From assembly GCA_965215355.1 (NCBI GenBank), contig CBDCDJ010000007.1, positions 3,658,001 to 3,722,000 on the forward strand: 64,000 nt of DNA. The letters run 5' to 3'. The notes beneath the pieces are model-generated. The model searched no databases. It had not been told where the DNA came from and saw only the letters and a program-made list of their open reading frames with translations. The position numbers were made by a program, and so were the translations under genes. The stretch is from CBDCDJ01 sp965215355. Its GTDB lineage: Bacteria > Deinococcota > Deinococci > Deinococcales > Trueperaceae. This document shows, piece after piece, positions 37,185 to 45,369 of this stretch (position 1 is its first letter; the number at the start of each line of letters is the position of its first letter).

Positions 37185-37245
37185 CCTTAAAGTTTAGCTT
37201 AAATGTGAAAAACCCGACGTGACACGCGTCCACCGGGTTCGCGCT

Positions 37246-37257
37246 TAAACTTGGTTT
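37246..37257 (+). promoter_or_regulatory. -10 box and leaderless start of cysteine synthase
   Basis: TAAACT at 37246-37251 ends exactly 6 nt before ATG at 37258; no Shine-Dalgarno. Same layout as 39542, 48532 and 59468. Confidence 0.5.
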
Positions 37258-38244
37258 ATGAACGCAGTGAATAGGGTCACCAACCGAGGCTTCGACACCC
37301 TCGTCGGCCACACGCCCGTCGTCAAGCTGTTCAAGGTCGTGTCAGCGGACATGGCCGAGGTGTGGGTCAAGCTCGAGGGCCAAAACCCCGCCGGGAGCAT
37401 CAAAGACCGCACCGCCCTCGGCATGATCTCGGACGCCGAGGAGCGCGGCGTGCTCACGCCCGGTTCCGGCCAGACCATCATCGAGCCGACCAGCGGCAAC
37501 ACCGGCATCGGGCTGGCTTTTTTGGCGGCGGTGCGCGGTTACCGCTGCGTCATCGTCCTGCCCGACACGATGAGCGAGGAGCGCAAACGCACCCTGCGCG
37601 CTTACGGCGCGGAGTTAGTGTTTACGCCGGGTGAACTGCGGATGCAGGGAGCCATCCCGAGGGCGCAAGAACTCGCCGAAGAGCACGGCTGGTGGCTGCC
37701 CAACCAGTTCGAGAACCCCGCCAACCCGCGCTACCACTTTCAAGTGACCGGCCCTGAACTGTGGACGCAGCTGCAGGGCCGCGTCGACGCCTTTGTGTGG
37801 GCCTCGGGCACGGGGGGCTCCATCAGCGGCATCGGGCGCTACTTAAAAGCGCAAAATCCTGACGTCAGAGTTTACGCCGTGGAACCCGCCCGGAGCGCGG
37901 TCATCAACGGTTTCGAGCGGGGCCAGCACGGCTTTCAGGGGATGGGTCCGGGTTTCTTGCCTAAGAACCTGGATTTGGACCTGCTGGACGGCTGCAAGAT
38001 GGTTTACGAAGAGGACGCCTACCCGCTGGCGCGGCGTTTGGCGCGAGAAGAGGGCGTCTTCGTCGGCATGTCGAGCGGCGCGACCCTTTACGCCGCGCTG
38101 GAAGTCGCCCGCGAACTCGGCCCCGGCAAGGTCGTCGCCTGCCTCGCCGCCGACACCGGGGCACGTTACGTCAGCACGGACTTGTTCGTGGCGGATGAAG
38201 ACCCGACGCCCGAAACGGTTCGAAAAACGACGGGTGCGCCGTAG
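37258..38244 (+). CDS. cysK: Cysteine synthase (O-acetylserine sulfhydrylase)
   Basis: 328 residues. PLP enzyme: the Schiff-base Lys is in NPAGSIKDRTA, EPTSGNTGIGLAF binds the substrate carboxylate, and ASGTGGSISGIGRYL binds PLP phosphate. Makes cysteine from O-acetylserine and sulfide. CysK versus CysM cannot be settled by eye. Stand-alone transcript with a leaderless promoter. Confidence 0.92.
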   Translation: MNAVNRVTNRGFDTLVGHTPVVKLFKVVSADMAEVWVKLEGQNPAGSIKDRTALGMISDAEERGVLTPGSGQTIIEPTSGNTGIGLAFLAAVRGYRCVIVLPDTMSEERKRTLRAYGAELVFTPGELRMQGAIPRAQELAEEHGWWLPNQFENPANPRYHFQVTGPELWTQLQGRVDAFVWASGTGGSISGIGRYLKAQNPDVRVYAVEPARSAVINGFERGQHGFQGMGPGFLPKNLDLDLLDGCKMVYEEDAYPLARRLAREEGVFVGMSSGATLYAALEVARELGPGKVVACLAADTGARYVSTDLFVADEDPTPETVRKTTGAP

Positions 38245-38307
38245 GGTGTGCCGCTGAAATTGGACTCGTTGCGCAGCTCGAGCGTTCTCAGCAGATAGGT
38301 GACCCGA

Positions 38308-38538
38308 ATGTGGCAGTTCAGCGGCGTCGCTTCGGACACTCGAGCCTTTTTGATAAAGGGGCTCGACGTTTGGGCTTTTCAGTGGTGGGAGGAAGGAGAA
38401 GTTGCCGAGGTCGAAGACCCTCTCTACGGCCAGCCCCACACTTTCGCGGTTTACACGGTCACCGACGGCACCCAAACCGTCAAGTTTGCCGCCGGGGAGT
38501 TCTCTGCCGGCGTCTGGGGTTTCTACTTGCCAGTTTGA
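38308..38538 (+). CDS. Small hypothetical protein
   Basis: 76 residues, no membrane helix, aromatic-rich (VWAFQWWEEGEV). AGGTGA at 38297-38302 with 5-nt spacing picks ATG at 38308. No motif recognised. Confidence 0.6.
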   Translation: MWQFSGVASDTRAFLIKGLDVWAFQWWEEGEVAEVEDPLYGQPHTFAVYTVTDGTQTVKFAAGEFSAGVWGFYLPV

Positions 38539-38598
38539 ACCCGTTTCCCCTTTTAAAGGTTAAGCTCGAGCCATGCTTTTCGTCGAAAAGAGAAATCC

Positions 38599-39426
38599 GT
38601 GAACATCCACACCCTCAAGGGTGGGGGCGGCCTGAGCCTCAACGTCGTCGAAGCGGGCGTTCGTGGCGCGCCGAGCTTGCTGTTTCTGCACGGCATCTCG
38701 CAAAGTTACGACGCGTGGGCGGGGCAGTTAGAAAGTTCTTTGGCCGAGGACTTTCGCCTAGCCGCCTTCGACCTGCGCGGGCACGGCGCGTCGGAAAAAC
38801 CTTTTGACCGAGAGGCCTACCACGACCCCGCGCTGTGGGCCGAGGACGTTTCAGCGGTGATTGAGGGCCTCGAGCTACATCGTCCCGTCCTGGTCGCCTG
38901 GTCCTACGGCGGCATCGTTGCGCTGGACTATCTCAAAACGTTTGGTGAGCGTGAAGTTTCGGGTCTCGTGCTGGTCGCGGCGCTGAGCCAGAACGCGGTC
39001 GAGGCGGGGTACGCACACCTGGGCACGGCTACTTCACATCTTAAAGATATGTTTTCAAAGGACTTCGGCACAAACTACGCGGCCACGCTCCAGTTCGCCC
39101 AAACCATGACGGCCGCGCCTCCGAGCGAGCCCGCGCTGCGCCGAACCGTCGGCGCGATGATGATGACGCCGCCGCAGATTCGGCGCAACCTGGCCTCACG
39201 AAGAGTCGACCACACGGACACCCTGGGCAGCCTGACCCTACCCGTCTTGTGTCTGCACGGCGACGGGGACAAGGTTGTGAGGGTAAGCTCGAGCGAGCAC
39301 ACCCTGCAAACAGCGCCGCACGCCTCGCTGAAGCTTTACGAAGAGGTCGGTCACGCCCCCTTTATAGAAGCTGCCGAACGGTTCAACCGAGAGGTGGCGG
39401 CGTTCGCTCGTTCCGTTGCCCGGTAG
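38599..39426 (+). CDS. Alpha/beta hydrolase
   Basis: 275 residues. LLFLHGISQSYDAW (oxyanion), DLRGHGASEKP, nucleophile elbow VAWSYGGIVAL, HGDGDKVVR (Asp) and VGHAPFIEA (His). Serine hydrolase of the Abhydrolase_1 type; substrate not inferable. GTG start at 38599. Confidence 0.88.
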   Translation: MNIHTLKGGGGLSLNVVEAGVRGAPSLLFLHGISQSYDAWAGQLESSLAEDFRLAAFDLRGHGASEKPFDREAYHDPALWAEDVSAVIEGLELHRPVLVAWSYGGIVALDYLKTFGEREVSGLVLVAALSQNAVEAGYAHLGTATSHLKDMFSKDFGTNYAATLQFAQTMTAAPPSEPALRRTVGAMMMTPPQIRRNLASRRVDHTDTLGSLTLPVLCLHGDGDKVVRVSSSEHTLQTAPHASLKLYEEVGHAPFIEAAERFNREVAAFARSVAR

Positions 39427-39541
39427 CGCGCTCGTCAACCGAGTCTCTGGCCCGTAAAGCGGCGCGTCGCCGCAAAACGGGCCTGCCGAAGCCTCACGCT
39501 GAAGCCCCAGTGAAATACTTCACGGTTGCCGCTCACTTTGG

Positions 39542-39553
39542 TATGCTCGACCT
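39542..39553 (+). promoter_or_regulatory. -10 box and leaderless start of 3D-domain-like gene
   Basis: TATGCT at 39542-39547 is followed by exactly 6 nt and ATG at 39554. Confidence 0.5.
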
Positions 39554-40234
39554 ATGCGAGAAAAACTCATCGACTCCGCGTTGCTGATAGGTCTGGTGGT
39601 CGTCTGCGCCGTCATCGTCGTCACGCTCTTCTTCCCGGGTGTACGAGGCAACCGCCGAGCCGCCGTGACCGCGACGCCGCTCGAGACCGTCCAAACCGAA
39701 ACCACCCAAACCGAGACCCCTCGAGCCGCGACCCCCCAAATCGAAGTCGCGCCGGGTCAAACAGGCGTGCCGGTCATCTCCTCCGCAGGCCGAGCGGCCA
39801 CGCCGGAGGCGGGAACGGAACCTCAAACCGAGGCCGGGGCGGAAACCGTCGCCGAACCGGCACCGGAGGCGAGTCCGGGGGTCGAAACGACAGAAGCCGG
39901 TCCCGCCGAGTCTGAAGCGACCGCTCAACCCTTACCCGAAGGCGGCTTCGACTTGGAGCGCGTCGGCTTCAGCTTTGCGGGCGTGATGGGCGCGTGTAGC
40001 GTCGAGTTGGAGCCGTGGCGGCACGTCGCGGTGAGCCGTGACATCTTGGCGGAGTATCCTTGTGGCAGCGAAATCACGGTAGCTTTGGACGAACCCGTGG
40101 CCGGGCGCAGCAGCTTTCGCGCCGTCGTCGGCGACACCATGAACCCCTCGAACGTGCGCACCGTGAACATCTACGTCGCGCCGGACGAGCCCGCCTTGCA
40201 GTACGGCGTCGCGGCGGGGCGGCTCGAGCCCTGA
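39554..40234 (+). CDS. Membrane-anchored protein with 3D/RlpA-like domain
   Basis: 226 residues. One membrane helix at about 7-28, a Glu/Thr/Pro/Ala-rich linker (residues about 38-130) and a C-terminal about 85-residue domain. HVAVSRDILAEYPCGSEITV ... VVGDTMNPSNVRTVNIYVAPDEPALQYG resembles the double-psi barrel '3D' domain found in wall-active proteins, with two Cys. Signals a periplasmic or envelope role. The 3D call is by shape and not certain. Confidence 0.6.
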   Translation: MREKLIDSALLIGLVVVCAVIVVTLFFPGVRGNRRAAVTATPLETVQTETTQTETPRAATPQIEVAPGQTGVPVISSAGRAATPEAGTEPQTEAGAETVAEPAPEASPGVETTEAGPAESEATAQPLPEGGFDLERVGFSFAGVMGACSVELEPWRHVAVSRDILAEYPCGSEITVALDEPVAGRSSFRAVVGDTMNPSNVRTVNIYVAPDEPALQYGVAAGRLEP

Positions 40235-40276
40235 GGGGCGGTACCGAGTACCGAGTGGAAAATACCGAGTGAAGCG

Positions 40277-41491
40277 CTACTCGAGCACCGCCAGCACGTC
40301 TTTCGGCAAGATTTTTTCCTTGAACCAAATCACCTTGGCAAGGACTTTGTCCATCTTTATGCCGACCTCGCCCAGGTTCAGCCGCTCCGACACGGCCAAC
40401 ACCATGTTGCTGATGCCCGACTTGCGAATTTGCGCAAACTTTTTCTTGAGGTACTCGGGCCGCCAGTAGCCGACGATTTCAAAGACGAAGTCGCGGCCGT
40501 CCGGGTGGACGAGCCGAAAGTCCGGCACCATCACGCTGCCGGGGATGGGGAGCAGGTCGACCTCGCGTTCCAAGACCCACTCGGTGTCGGTCGCCTCCCA
40601 GCGTTTGGCAAAGGCGCTCTCAACCATGCTGTCGTAAGCCTTGCCCTTTTTGTAGTGCGACACCAGCCCACAATCCGAGTCGAGCGTAAAGCGCGCAACC
40701 GACGGAGTCCCGTCGTAACGCTCTTTGGGGTTCAGCGTCGCCGTCATGCTCCACTTGGTCACGTTGAGGAGCGCGGGCAAAAACTTCGCTAAGTCGGTGC
40801 CGTAGCGGGTGCTCGAGCCGAACAGACTCGCCGGCCCGTCAATCGTCACCGTAAACCCGTGCTCCACGTCGCCCTCGATGTAGGCCATAAGTCCGAACAG
40901 CTTGAGGTAGCGAAACAGCTGCTTGTACTCGCCCGGTACGTTACGGTGCGCGCTTATCACAAGGTCCTGTGCCCGGTAGAGCACGCCCTGAACTTGTGAG
41001 AGGTTGTAACGGTGCAGCAGCGCTAGCGGGTCGGGCGGCGTGAAGTCGGTCAAAATCGCGTTTTCCTTGAGGTCGGCGTAGAGCCCCGCCGCCACCTCCG
41101 CCGCGCCGACCTCTTTATTGAGTTCGTCACTCAGCACCGCCGCCAAACCGGATAATAGGCTTTCGGTCGTTTCCGGTCGGGGTGGGTGTTTCGCCGACAG
41201 CGCGAACAGCCGCGCGCGCAACGCCTCGGGCTCCAAGGGGCTCACCGTCTCGAAGGTGCTGAAACCGTTGGTGAGGAGGTGCGCCAAGCCCCGCTTGACG
41301 CGGTAGTCGGTCGCCTCGCCCTCTAAAACTTGTAGACGCTCATCCAAGTCGGCTCTCCGCCGTCCCCGGTACTCGCCGAAAATACCGGTGATGTCCGCGG
41401 CGAGCTCGAGGTTTTTGCGGGACAGCTCGAGGCGCTTTGGGATTACCTCTTCTCCGTTGTAGCGGTGCATGAGGAGGCTGCTGGGAAGCAT
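40277..41491 (-). CDS. bax1: Bax1/DUF790 nuclease, XPB helicase partner
   Basis: 404 residues. DUF790 family: MLPSSLLMHRY at the start, ISAHRNVPGEYKQLFRYLKLFGLMA in the middle and a C-terminal nuclease-like region VPDFRLVHPDGRDFVFEIVGYWRPEYLKKKF, which fits a PD-(D/E)XK plan. In archaea Bax1 binds the XPB helicase and acts as an endonuclease in repair. Here XPB is 15.6 kb away at 57112-58578. A decayed copy of this gene's first codons lies at 56520-56560. The start is well supported because ATG is preserved only here. Confidence 0.85.
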   Translation of the reverse strand: MLPSSLLMHRYNGEEVIPKRLELSRKNLELAADITGIFGEYRGRRRADLDERLQVLEGEATDYRVKRGLAHLLTNGFSTFETVSPLEPEALRARLFALSAKHPPRPETTESLLSGLAAVLSDELNKEVGAAEVAAGLYADLKENAILTDFTPPDPLALLHRYNLSQVQGVLYRAQDLVISAHRNVPGEYKQLFRYLKLFGLMAYIEGDVEHGFTVTIDGPASLFGSSTRYGTDLAKFLPALLNVTKWSMTATLNPKERYDGTPSVARFTLDSDCGLVSHYKKGKAYDSMVESAFAKRWEATDTEWVLEREVDLLPIPGSVMVPDFRLVHPDGRDFVFEIVGYWRPEYLKKKFAQIRKSGISNMVLAVSERLNLGEVGIKMDKVLAKVIWFKEKILPKDVLAVLE

Positions 41492-41618
41492 ACATTTATT
41501 ATGACGCGTTCGCCTGAAAGATTAAGTTTTTCACGTGGTTCGTTTTTGTAGAGAGCGCCGTCGAGGTGGAAAAGAGTAGCTGGGGTTCGACGTGAACCGT
41601 CGGATTCGTACAGCGCGG

Positions 41619-41633
41619 TATGCTCTTACGGAA
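41619..41633 (+). promoter_or_regulatory. -10 box of padR-like gene
   Basis: TATGCT at 41619-41624, 9 nt before ATG at 41634. Short or absent leader. It lies back to back with the bax1 promoter in a 142-bp divergent region, so the regulator may act on bax1. Confidence 0.4.
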
Positions 41634-42191
41634 ATGGCCCGCCAAAACCGCACCCAATACGCCGTCCTCGGCTTTTTGGCGAGTGAGCCCGGCACCGGCT
41701 ACGACATCCGCACTCGGCTCGAGGGCATCAGCAGCATCTGGCACGAGAGCTACGGGCAAATTTACCCGACGCTGAAGCGTCTCAGTAACGAAGGTCTTGT
41801 AAAGCGCTCGGTGGCCGAGGGCGCGAAGGGCTCGGACAAGTACGTCTACAGCATCACCGAAAAAGGTCGGCAGGTTTTGCGCGAGTGGTTGGAAGAACCC
41901 GTCTACTTCGCGCCGCCCCGCTTCGAGATACTGCTGCGCGTTTATTTCGCCAAGCACGCGAGCCGAGAGGTCCTTATTCAGCAACTGCTCCGCTACCGGG
42001 AGGTGGCGCAAGAAAATTACGAGTGGTGCTTAGAGTTGGAAAAGAGGTACGTCACCGACAAAGAGCCGCTCGCGTCGTCCGACCACGCCTATATGACCAT
42101 CAGCCACGGCCTTTACGTGCGCAGGGCGCACCTCGCCTGGTGCGACGACATGCTGATGCGGGTGCAGTATGAAAACCAAAACGAATCCTGA
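41634..42191 (+). CDS. PadR-family transcriptional regulator
   Basis: 185 residues. Winged helix of PadR: QYAVLGFLASEPGTGYDIRTRL, SYGQIYPTLKRLSNEGLV, ITEKGRQVLREWL, then a C-terminal helical dimerisation region as in the Vir_act_alpha_C type. Divergent from bax1. Ligand unknown. Confidence 0.9.
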   Translation: MARQNRTQYAVLGFLASEPGTGYDIRTRLEGISSIWHESYGQIYPTLKRLSNEGLVKRSVAEGAKGSDKYVYSITEKGRQVLREWLEEPVYFAPPRFEILLRVYFAKHASREVLIQQLLRYREVAQENYEWCLELEKRYVTDKEPLASSDHAYMTISHGLYVRRAHLAWCDDMLMRVQYENQNES

Positions 42192-42287
42192 GACAATCTT
42201 GGTGCTAGCAGATACCAAATTCTACAGACGCTCTTGTAACAGCTTTACCTCTGATTTTTAAGGAGCTTTCACTCTTGCAGACAGCCC

Positions 42288-43326
42288 TTAACCGACTAGC
42301 GCGTTGTCAGTCTCACGCCAAGGACACACAGTCAAGGGCACGTCGCGGTGCCAATCCCAAACGCCCTGTACGTCAATGAGCACGTCCATACTCCAGACCA
42401 GCTCGTTATTGTTGGCGACAAAGGTGTAGGGCGCGTCCAAAGGGATTTGAAACTGCTCGCTCACCTTTACCGGCTCATTCATGACGAGCGTCCGCTGCGT
42501 CAGGCTCGTGCGCGTCTCCTCATAGACCTTGTGCCGGTGGGTCGTCTTGTTCGTACCGCTACCTTGCACCACCCGCTCGTGAGCTTTGAGGACGAAACAA
42601 AGACGTTCGAGCTGCACCTCTTTTGTCGGCACAAAGCCGACATCGCACTCGAGCGTATCGCCCGGAACGAGCTCGCGCCGACTGAGAGAGCGTCACCTCG
42701 CCCAGCCGCCGCGTCGCCAGCGCGTTTCTGACGCCGAGAAAGATGCAGAACATGCCAGCAAGCACGAAAACCAGCGGAAACAGGGCGGCAGTGCTGCCGA
42801 GGAACACCAGGAAGACGACGAGCCCGACCGCGCTAAAGACAGCTCCAAAAAGCACCAAGGACCACACTATCCCACGCTCTGTTAACTCGCCACTCTCGGG
42901 AGGTTTGTAGTCCGGTCCTAAACTCACCGGCATCCCGGTTGGCAGCAAGAGCAGTTCGGTTTCCGCCTTGGGGTCGAGAAAATTCGGCATGGTAGGCACG
43001 TCGAGCACGGCGCGCACGTACCAGTCGACGTTGAGGAGGTGACCCCGGTAGGTCAGCGGACCTGCCGGAGCGGTAAAGCTGAACGGCACGCTGTAGGTGC
43101 GCCCCGGCTCCAACCGCCTTTCGGTCAAGGCCAGCTTGTGGCGGGTCGTTTCGCCGCTCGTCCGGTTACCGCGCCCGTGCGTGCGCCAGAAAAGCTCGAG
43201 GGTCATCCCGCCCGGGTCAAGCGTGCGGTGCGGCGTCAGGCAAACCTTGCCGGTCACCTCGTCTCCGACAGTGTAGACGGCGTCGGGCTGGTCGAAAGAG
43301 AGCTGAACGTCACAGGCTTGGAGCAT
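42288..43326 (-). pseudogene. Arrestin-fold membrane protein, frameshifted
   Basis: The first frame (42559-43326) opens with an arrestin-like beta domain (VQLSFDQPDAVYTVGDEVTG), then two membrane helices, then RLGEVTLS. The continuation lies in another frame (to 42288: VPTKEVQLERLCFVLKAHERV ...). The joint is a CTCTCTC run on the - strand (42684-42690); one base fewer there would read on as RRELVPGDTLECDVGFVP and give about 345 residues. Arrestin fold, helices and a second beta domain follow each other in one chain. Sequencing slip, real mutation or phase switching cannot be separated. Confidence 0.6.
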
Positions 43327-43949
43327 CAGCCCAAGCGTACCGAGCCGGGCGTTTCCAGGCCCTGAAAAATCTCATAAAGGTAGTTCTCCACGCCGCGCAC
43401 GTCGTCGCCGAAGTGGTCGGTAAGAAACCGAACGCTTCCCGCCTCGAGGACCGGCACGGGACCCGGACCGCGTCTCGCCGCCTCGATACGACACGCCACT
43501 ATCGCGCTCAGCCGCTGGGGCGAAAGACCGCGCAGCTCTAAGGTACGGTGTTCTAAACCAGCCCACTCGAACTCGGCGCGGTGGTCCTCATGTGTACCCA
43601 CCACGAACGACGCGGGACGCCGGAAGAGTTGCCGACGCGCCCGCCCCGAAAATCGCTGCGTCTCGTCAAGAAAGAGCAGGGGCGCGCTCGGCACGCGGGG
43701 GCGCGGTCCGCCTTCGGGACAGTGGCGGTAAGGCGCCTCGGGAAAGTGCTCGCGTAGGGCTAACAGGTGCGTCGTCTTGCCGCGTCCACACTCGCCTATA
43801 ACCTGTAGAACAAAGCCGGGTTGCCTAAGCCGCTCGATATACCGCGCCGCATCCGCCCCCAAGACGGCCAGCCGCCCGCGCAGCTCGAGCGGGAGTTCGC
43901 CAAATGGGTTGCGCGTCAAGTTGAGGTGAGCGAAAGGTGGCGTAAGCAC
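43326..43949 (-). CDS. P-loop ATPase
   Basis: 207 residues. Walker A GECGRGKTTH at about 52, Walker B APLLFLDETQ, and a helical C-terminus. The N-terminus (NLTRNPFGELP) resembles ExeA/TniB-type AAA ATPases. GTG start at 43949. Its stop overlaps the arrestin-type gene's start by one base, so they form a two-gene unit whose role is unknown. Confidence 0.75.
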   Translation of the reverse strand: MLTPPFAHLNLTRNPFGELPLELRGRLAVLGADAARYIERLRQPGFVLQVIGECGRGKTTHLLALREHFPEAPYRHCPEGGPRPRVPSAPLLFLDETQRFSGRARRQLFRRPASFVVGTHEDHRAEFEWAGLEHRTLELRGLSPQRLSAIVACRIEAARRGPGPVPVLEAGSVRFLTDHFGDDVRGVENYLYEIFQGLETPGSVRLG

Positions 43950-44056
43950 GACTTTAGTGTGGCGTATTCACGGCGCAGAACAGGTAAGGCTTTTTATGTT
44001 TACACATCTCTGCAAAAGACGCGTGGTCTCTTGCCTTAACCCTATTCCTTATATCC

Positions 44057-44167
44057 TTACAGTTTGTAGACACCTTTGAGACATTTTGCAGACGCTCCTT
44101 TTTTATGCTGCATATTGAAAGGAGTTAGACCATGAAACATCTAGGGCTGGGACTTATATTCGAATGA
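44057..44167 (+). pseudogene. Decayed copy of SARP operator and lipoprotein 5' end
   Basis: About 90 bp nearly identical to 51977-52066: AGAC words at 44068, 44079 and 44090 (11-bp steps), -10 TATGCT at 44104-44109, AAAGGAG and ATG at 44132. The copy starts MKHLGLGLIFE and stops at once, so it is not a functional gene. The first repeat word (44057) has decayed. Confidence 0.75.
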
Positions 44168-44356
44168 GGCCAACTCAAACGGAGATTTCAAGAAGAGCTT
44201 GATTTACACTGAAAATTATAATATCTTTCAGATACTTAACTTTACGTTCGTGCCGTCTTAAGAGGGCGTGTTATTTCAGACGCACGAGAAAGGATGGCGT
44301 TGGTTACGCGAAGCCGCCCCGTTTCTAATGTACGAACCCACTGAGGAGGCGAGAAC
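44168..44356 (+). other. AT-rich gap
   Basis: About 190 bp, AT-rich, with a CTGAAA...TTTCAG short hairpin near 44208-44230. Nothing further recognised before the gene at 44357. Confidence 0.3.
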
Positions 44357-44887
44357 ATGCGACGAACGATGGCCTTTTTAACTACCACCCTACTGACGGT
44401 CGTTTTGGCTGGATTCGCCCTGGCCCAGGACGCTCGAGCGGGCATCGCTGACGAGCCCCTATTCGTAAAACTGCTCGGCACCTGGGAGGGTGAGGGCTGG
44501 ACGATGCTGGGGCCGGACCGACGGGTCGAATTTAATCAAGTAGAAACCATCGAAGCCAAGGCGAACGGTCACGTGGTGGTCGTCGAAGGCTTGGGCGACA
44601 ACAAAGAGACGGGTGAGCTGGCCTTTCAAGCCTTCGGCATTTTCAGCTATGACCTCGCGAATGACCGCTATCAGTTCACGGCGTATCAAACCAACGGCTA
44701 CTCGGTCACGGTCGAGCCCGAAATCAGCGACGACCGTTTCGTCTGGGGGTTCGACACGGGCCAGGGGTTGGTGCGCTACACCGCAGATATTACGGAGACC
44801 ACGTGGACCCAAATCGGTGAGTTTTCACCCGATGGGGGCACGAATTGGTTTCCAACCTTTGAGATGAACCTGACCAAAGTCGAGTAG
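44357..44887 (+). CDS. Exported DUF1579-like protein
   Basis: 176 residues with a signal peptide (LTTTLLTVVLAGFALAQ, cleavage after AQ-DAR). LLGTWEGEGW begins a beta-rich domain typical of DUF1579-type proteins. GGAGG lies 7-8 nt before ATG. The VOC gene follows after 11 bp, so probably co-transcribed. Confidence 0.65.
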   Translation: MRRTMAFLTTTLLTVVLAGFALAQDARAGIADEPLFVKLLGTWEGEGWTMLGPDRRVEFNQVETIEAKANGHVVVVEGLGDNKETGELAFQAFGIFSYDLANDRYQFTAYQTNGYSVTVEPEISDDRFVWGFDTGQGLVRYTADITETTWTQIGEFSPDGGTNWFPTFEMNLTKVE

Positions 44888-44898
44888 TAGGGGTTCCT

Positions 44899-45309
44899 GT
44901 GCAACTGTCAAGCGTCTACCCTGTCATCTGCACCGACAAACTAGCCGAGTCGAAGCGGTTTTACGTTAAGCACTTTCCCCTCGAGGTCACCTTCGACTCG
45001 GACTGGTATGTAAGCTTTAAGTCAACGGGCGAGCGCCCCTTCGAGTTGGCCCTACTGGATTACCAGCACGACACCGTTCCGGCAGATTTCAGGAAGAACT
45101 TTTCGGGCGGGCTCATCATTAACTTTGAAGTCGAAGATGTCGACAGCGTTTTTGAACGGTTTAAAAAGGCGGGTGCGCCGATTCACCAGGAACTGCGCAG
45201 CGAGGCGTTTGGGCAGCGGCACTTCATCACCTCCGACCCGAACGGCGTGCTGATAGACGTTATTAAAGTCATCCCCTTTTTGGACGAGTTTGCAGCGCAA
45301 TCCACCTGA
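44899..45309 (+). CDS. VOC-superfamily (glyoxalase-like) protein
   Basis: 136 residues. YPVICTDKLAESKRFYVKHF and the second-half FEVEDVDSVFERFKKAGAPI ... ITSDPNGVLIDVI form the paired beta-alpha-beta-beta-beta repeats of glyoxalase/bleomycin-resistance proteins. Metal residues are not clearly assignable. GTG start with GGGG upstream. Confidence 0.85.
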   Translation: MQLSSVYPVICTDKLAESKRFYVKHFPLEVTFDSDWYVSFKSTGERPFELALLDYQHDTVPADFRKNFSGGLIINFEVEDVDSVFERFKKAGAPIHQELRSEAFGQRHFITSDPNGVLIDVIKVIPFLDEFAAQST

Positions 45310-45369
45310 AAGCTTCTGGCTGAAACCTCCAGGATTAGTTCGGCTTGACAAAGACAAAAAGGAGCAGTG

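Noticed and set aside
39430..39540. A second 3D-domain gene start upstream of 39554
   Set aside because: The -10 box TATGCT at 39542-39547 with 6-nt spacing places the start at 39554; no ribosome site upstream.
42215..42250. Third SARP-type site (AGATACC ... AGACGCT) before 42288
   Set aside because: The two words are 16 bp apart instead of 11 or 22, no -10 box follows, and the neighbouring gene points the other way.
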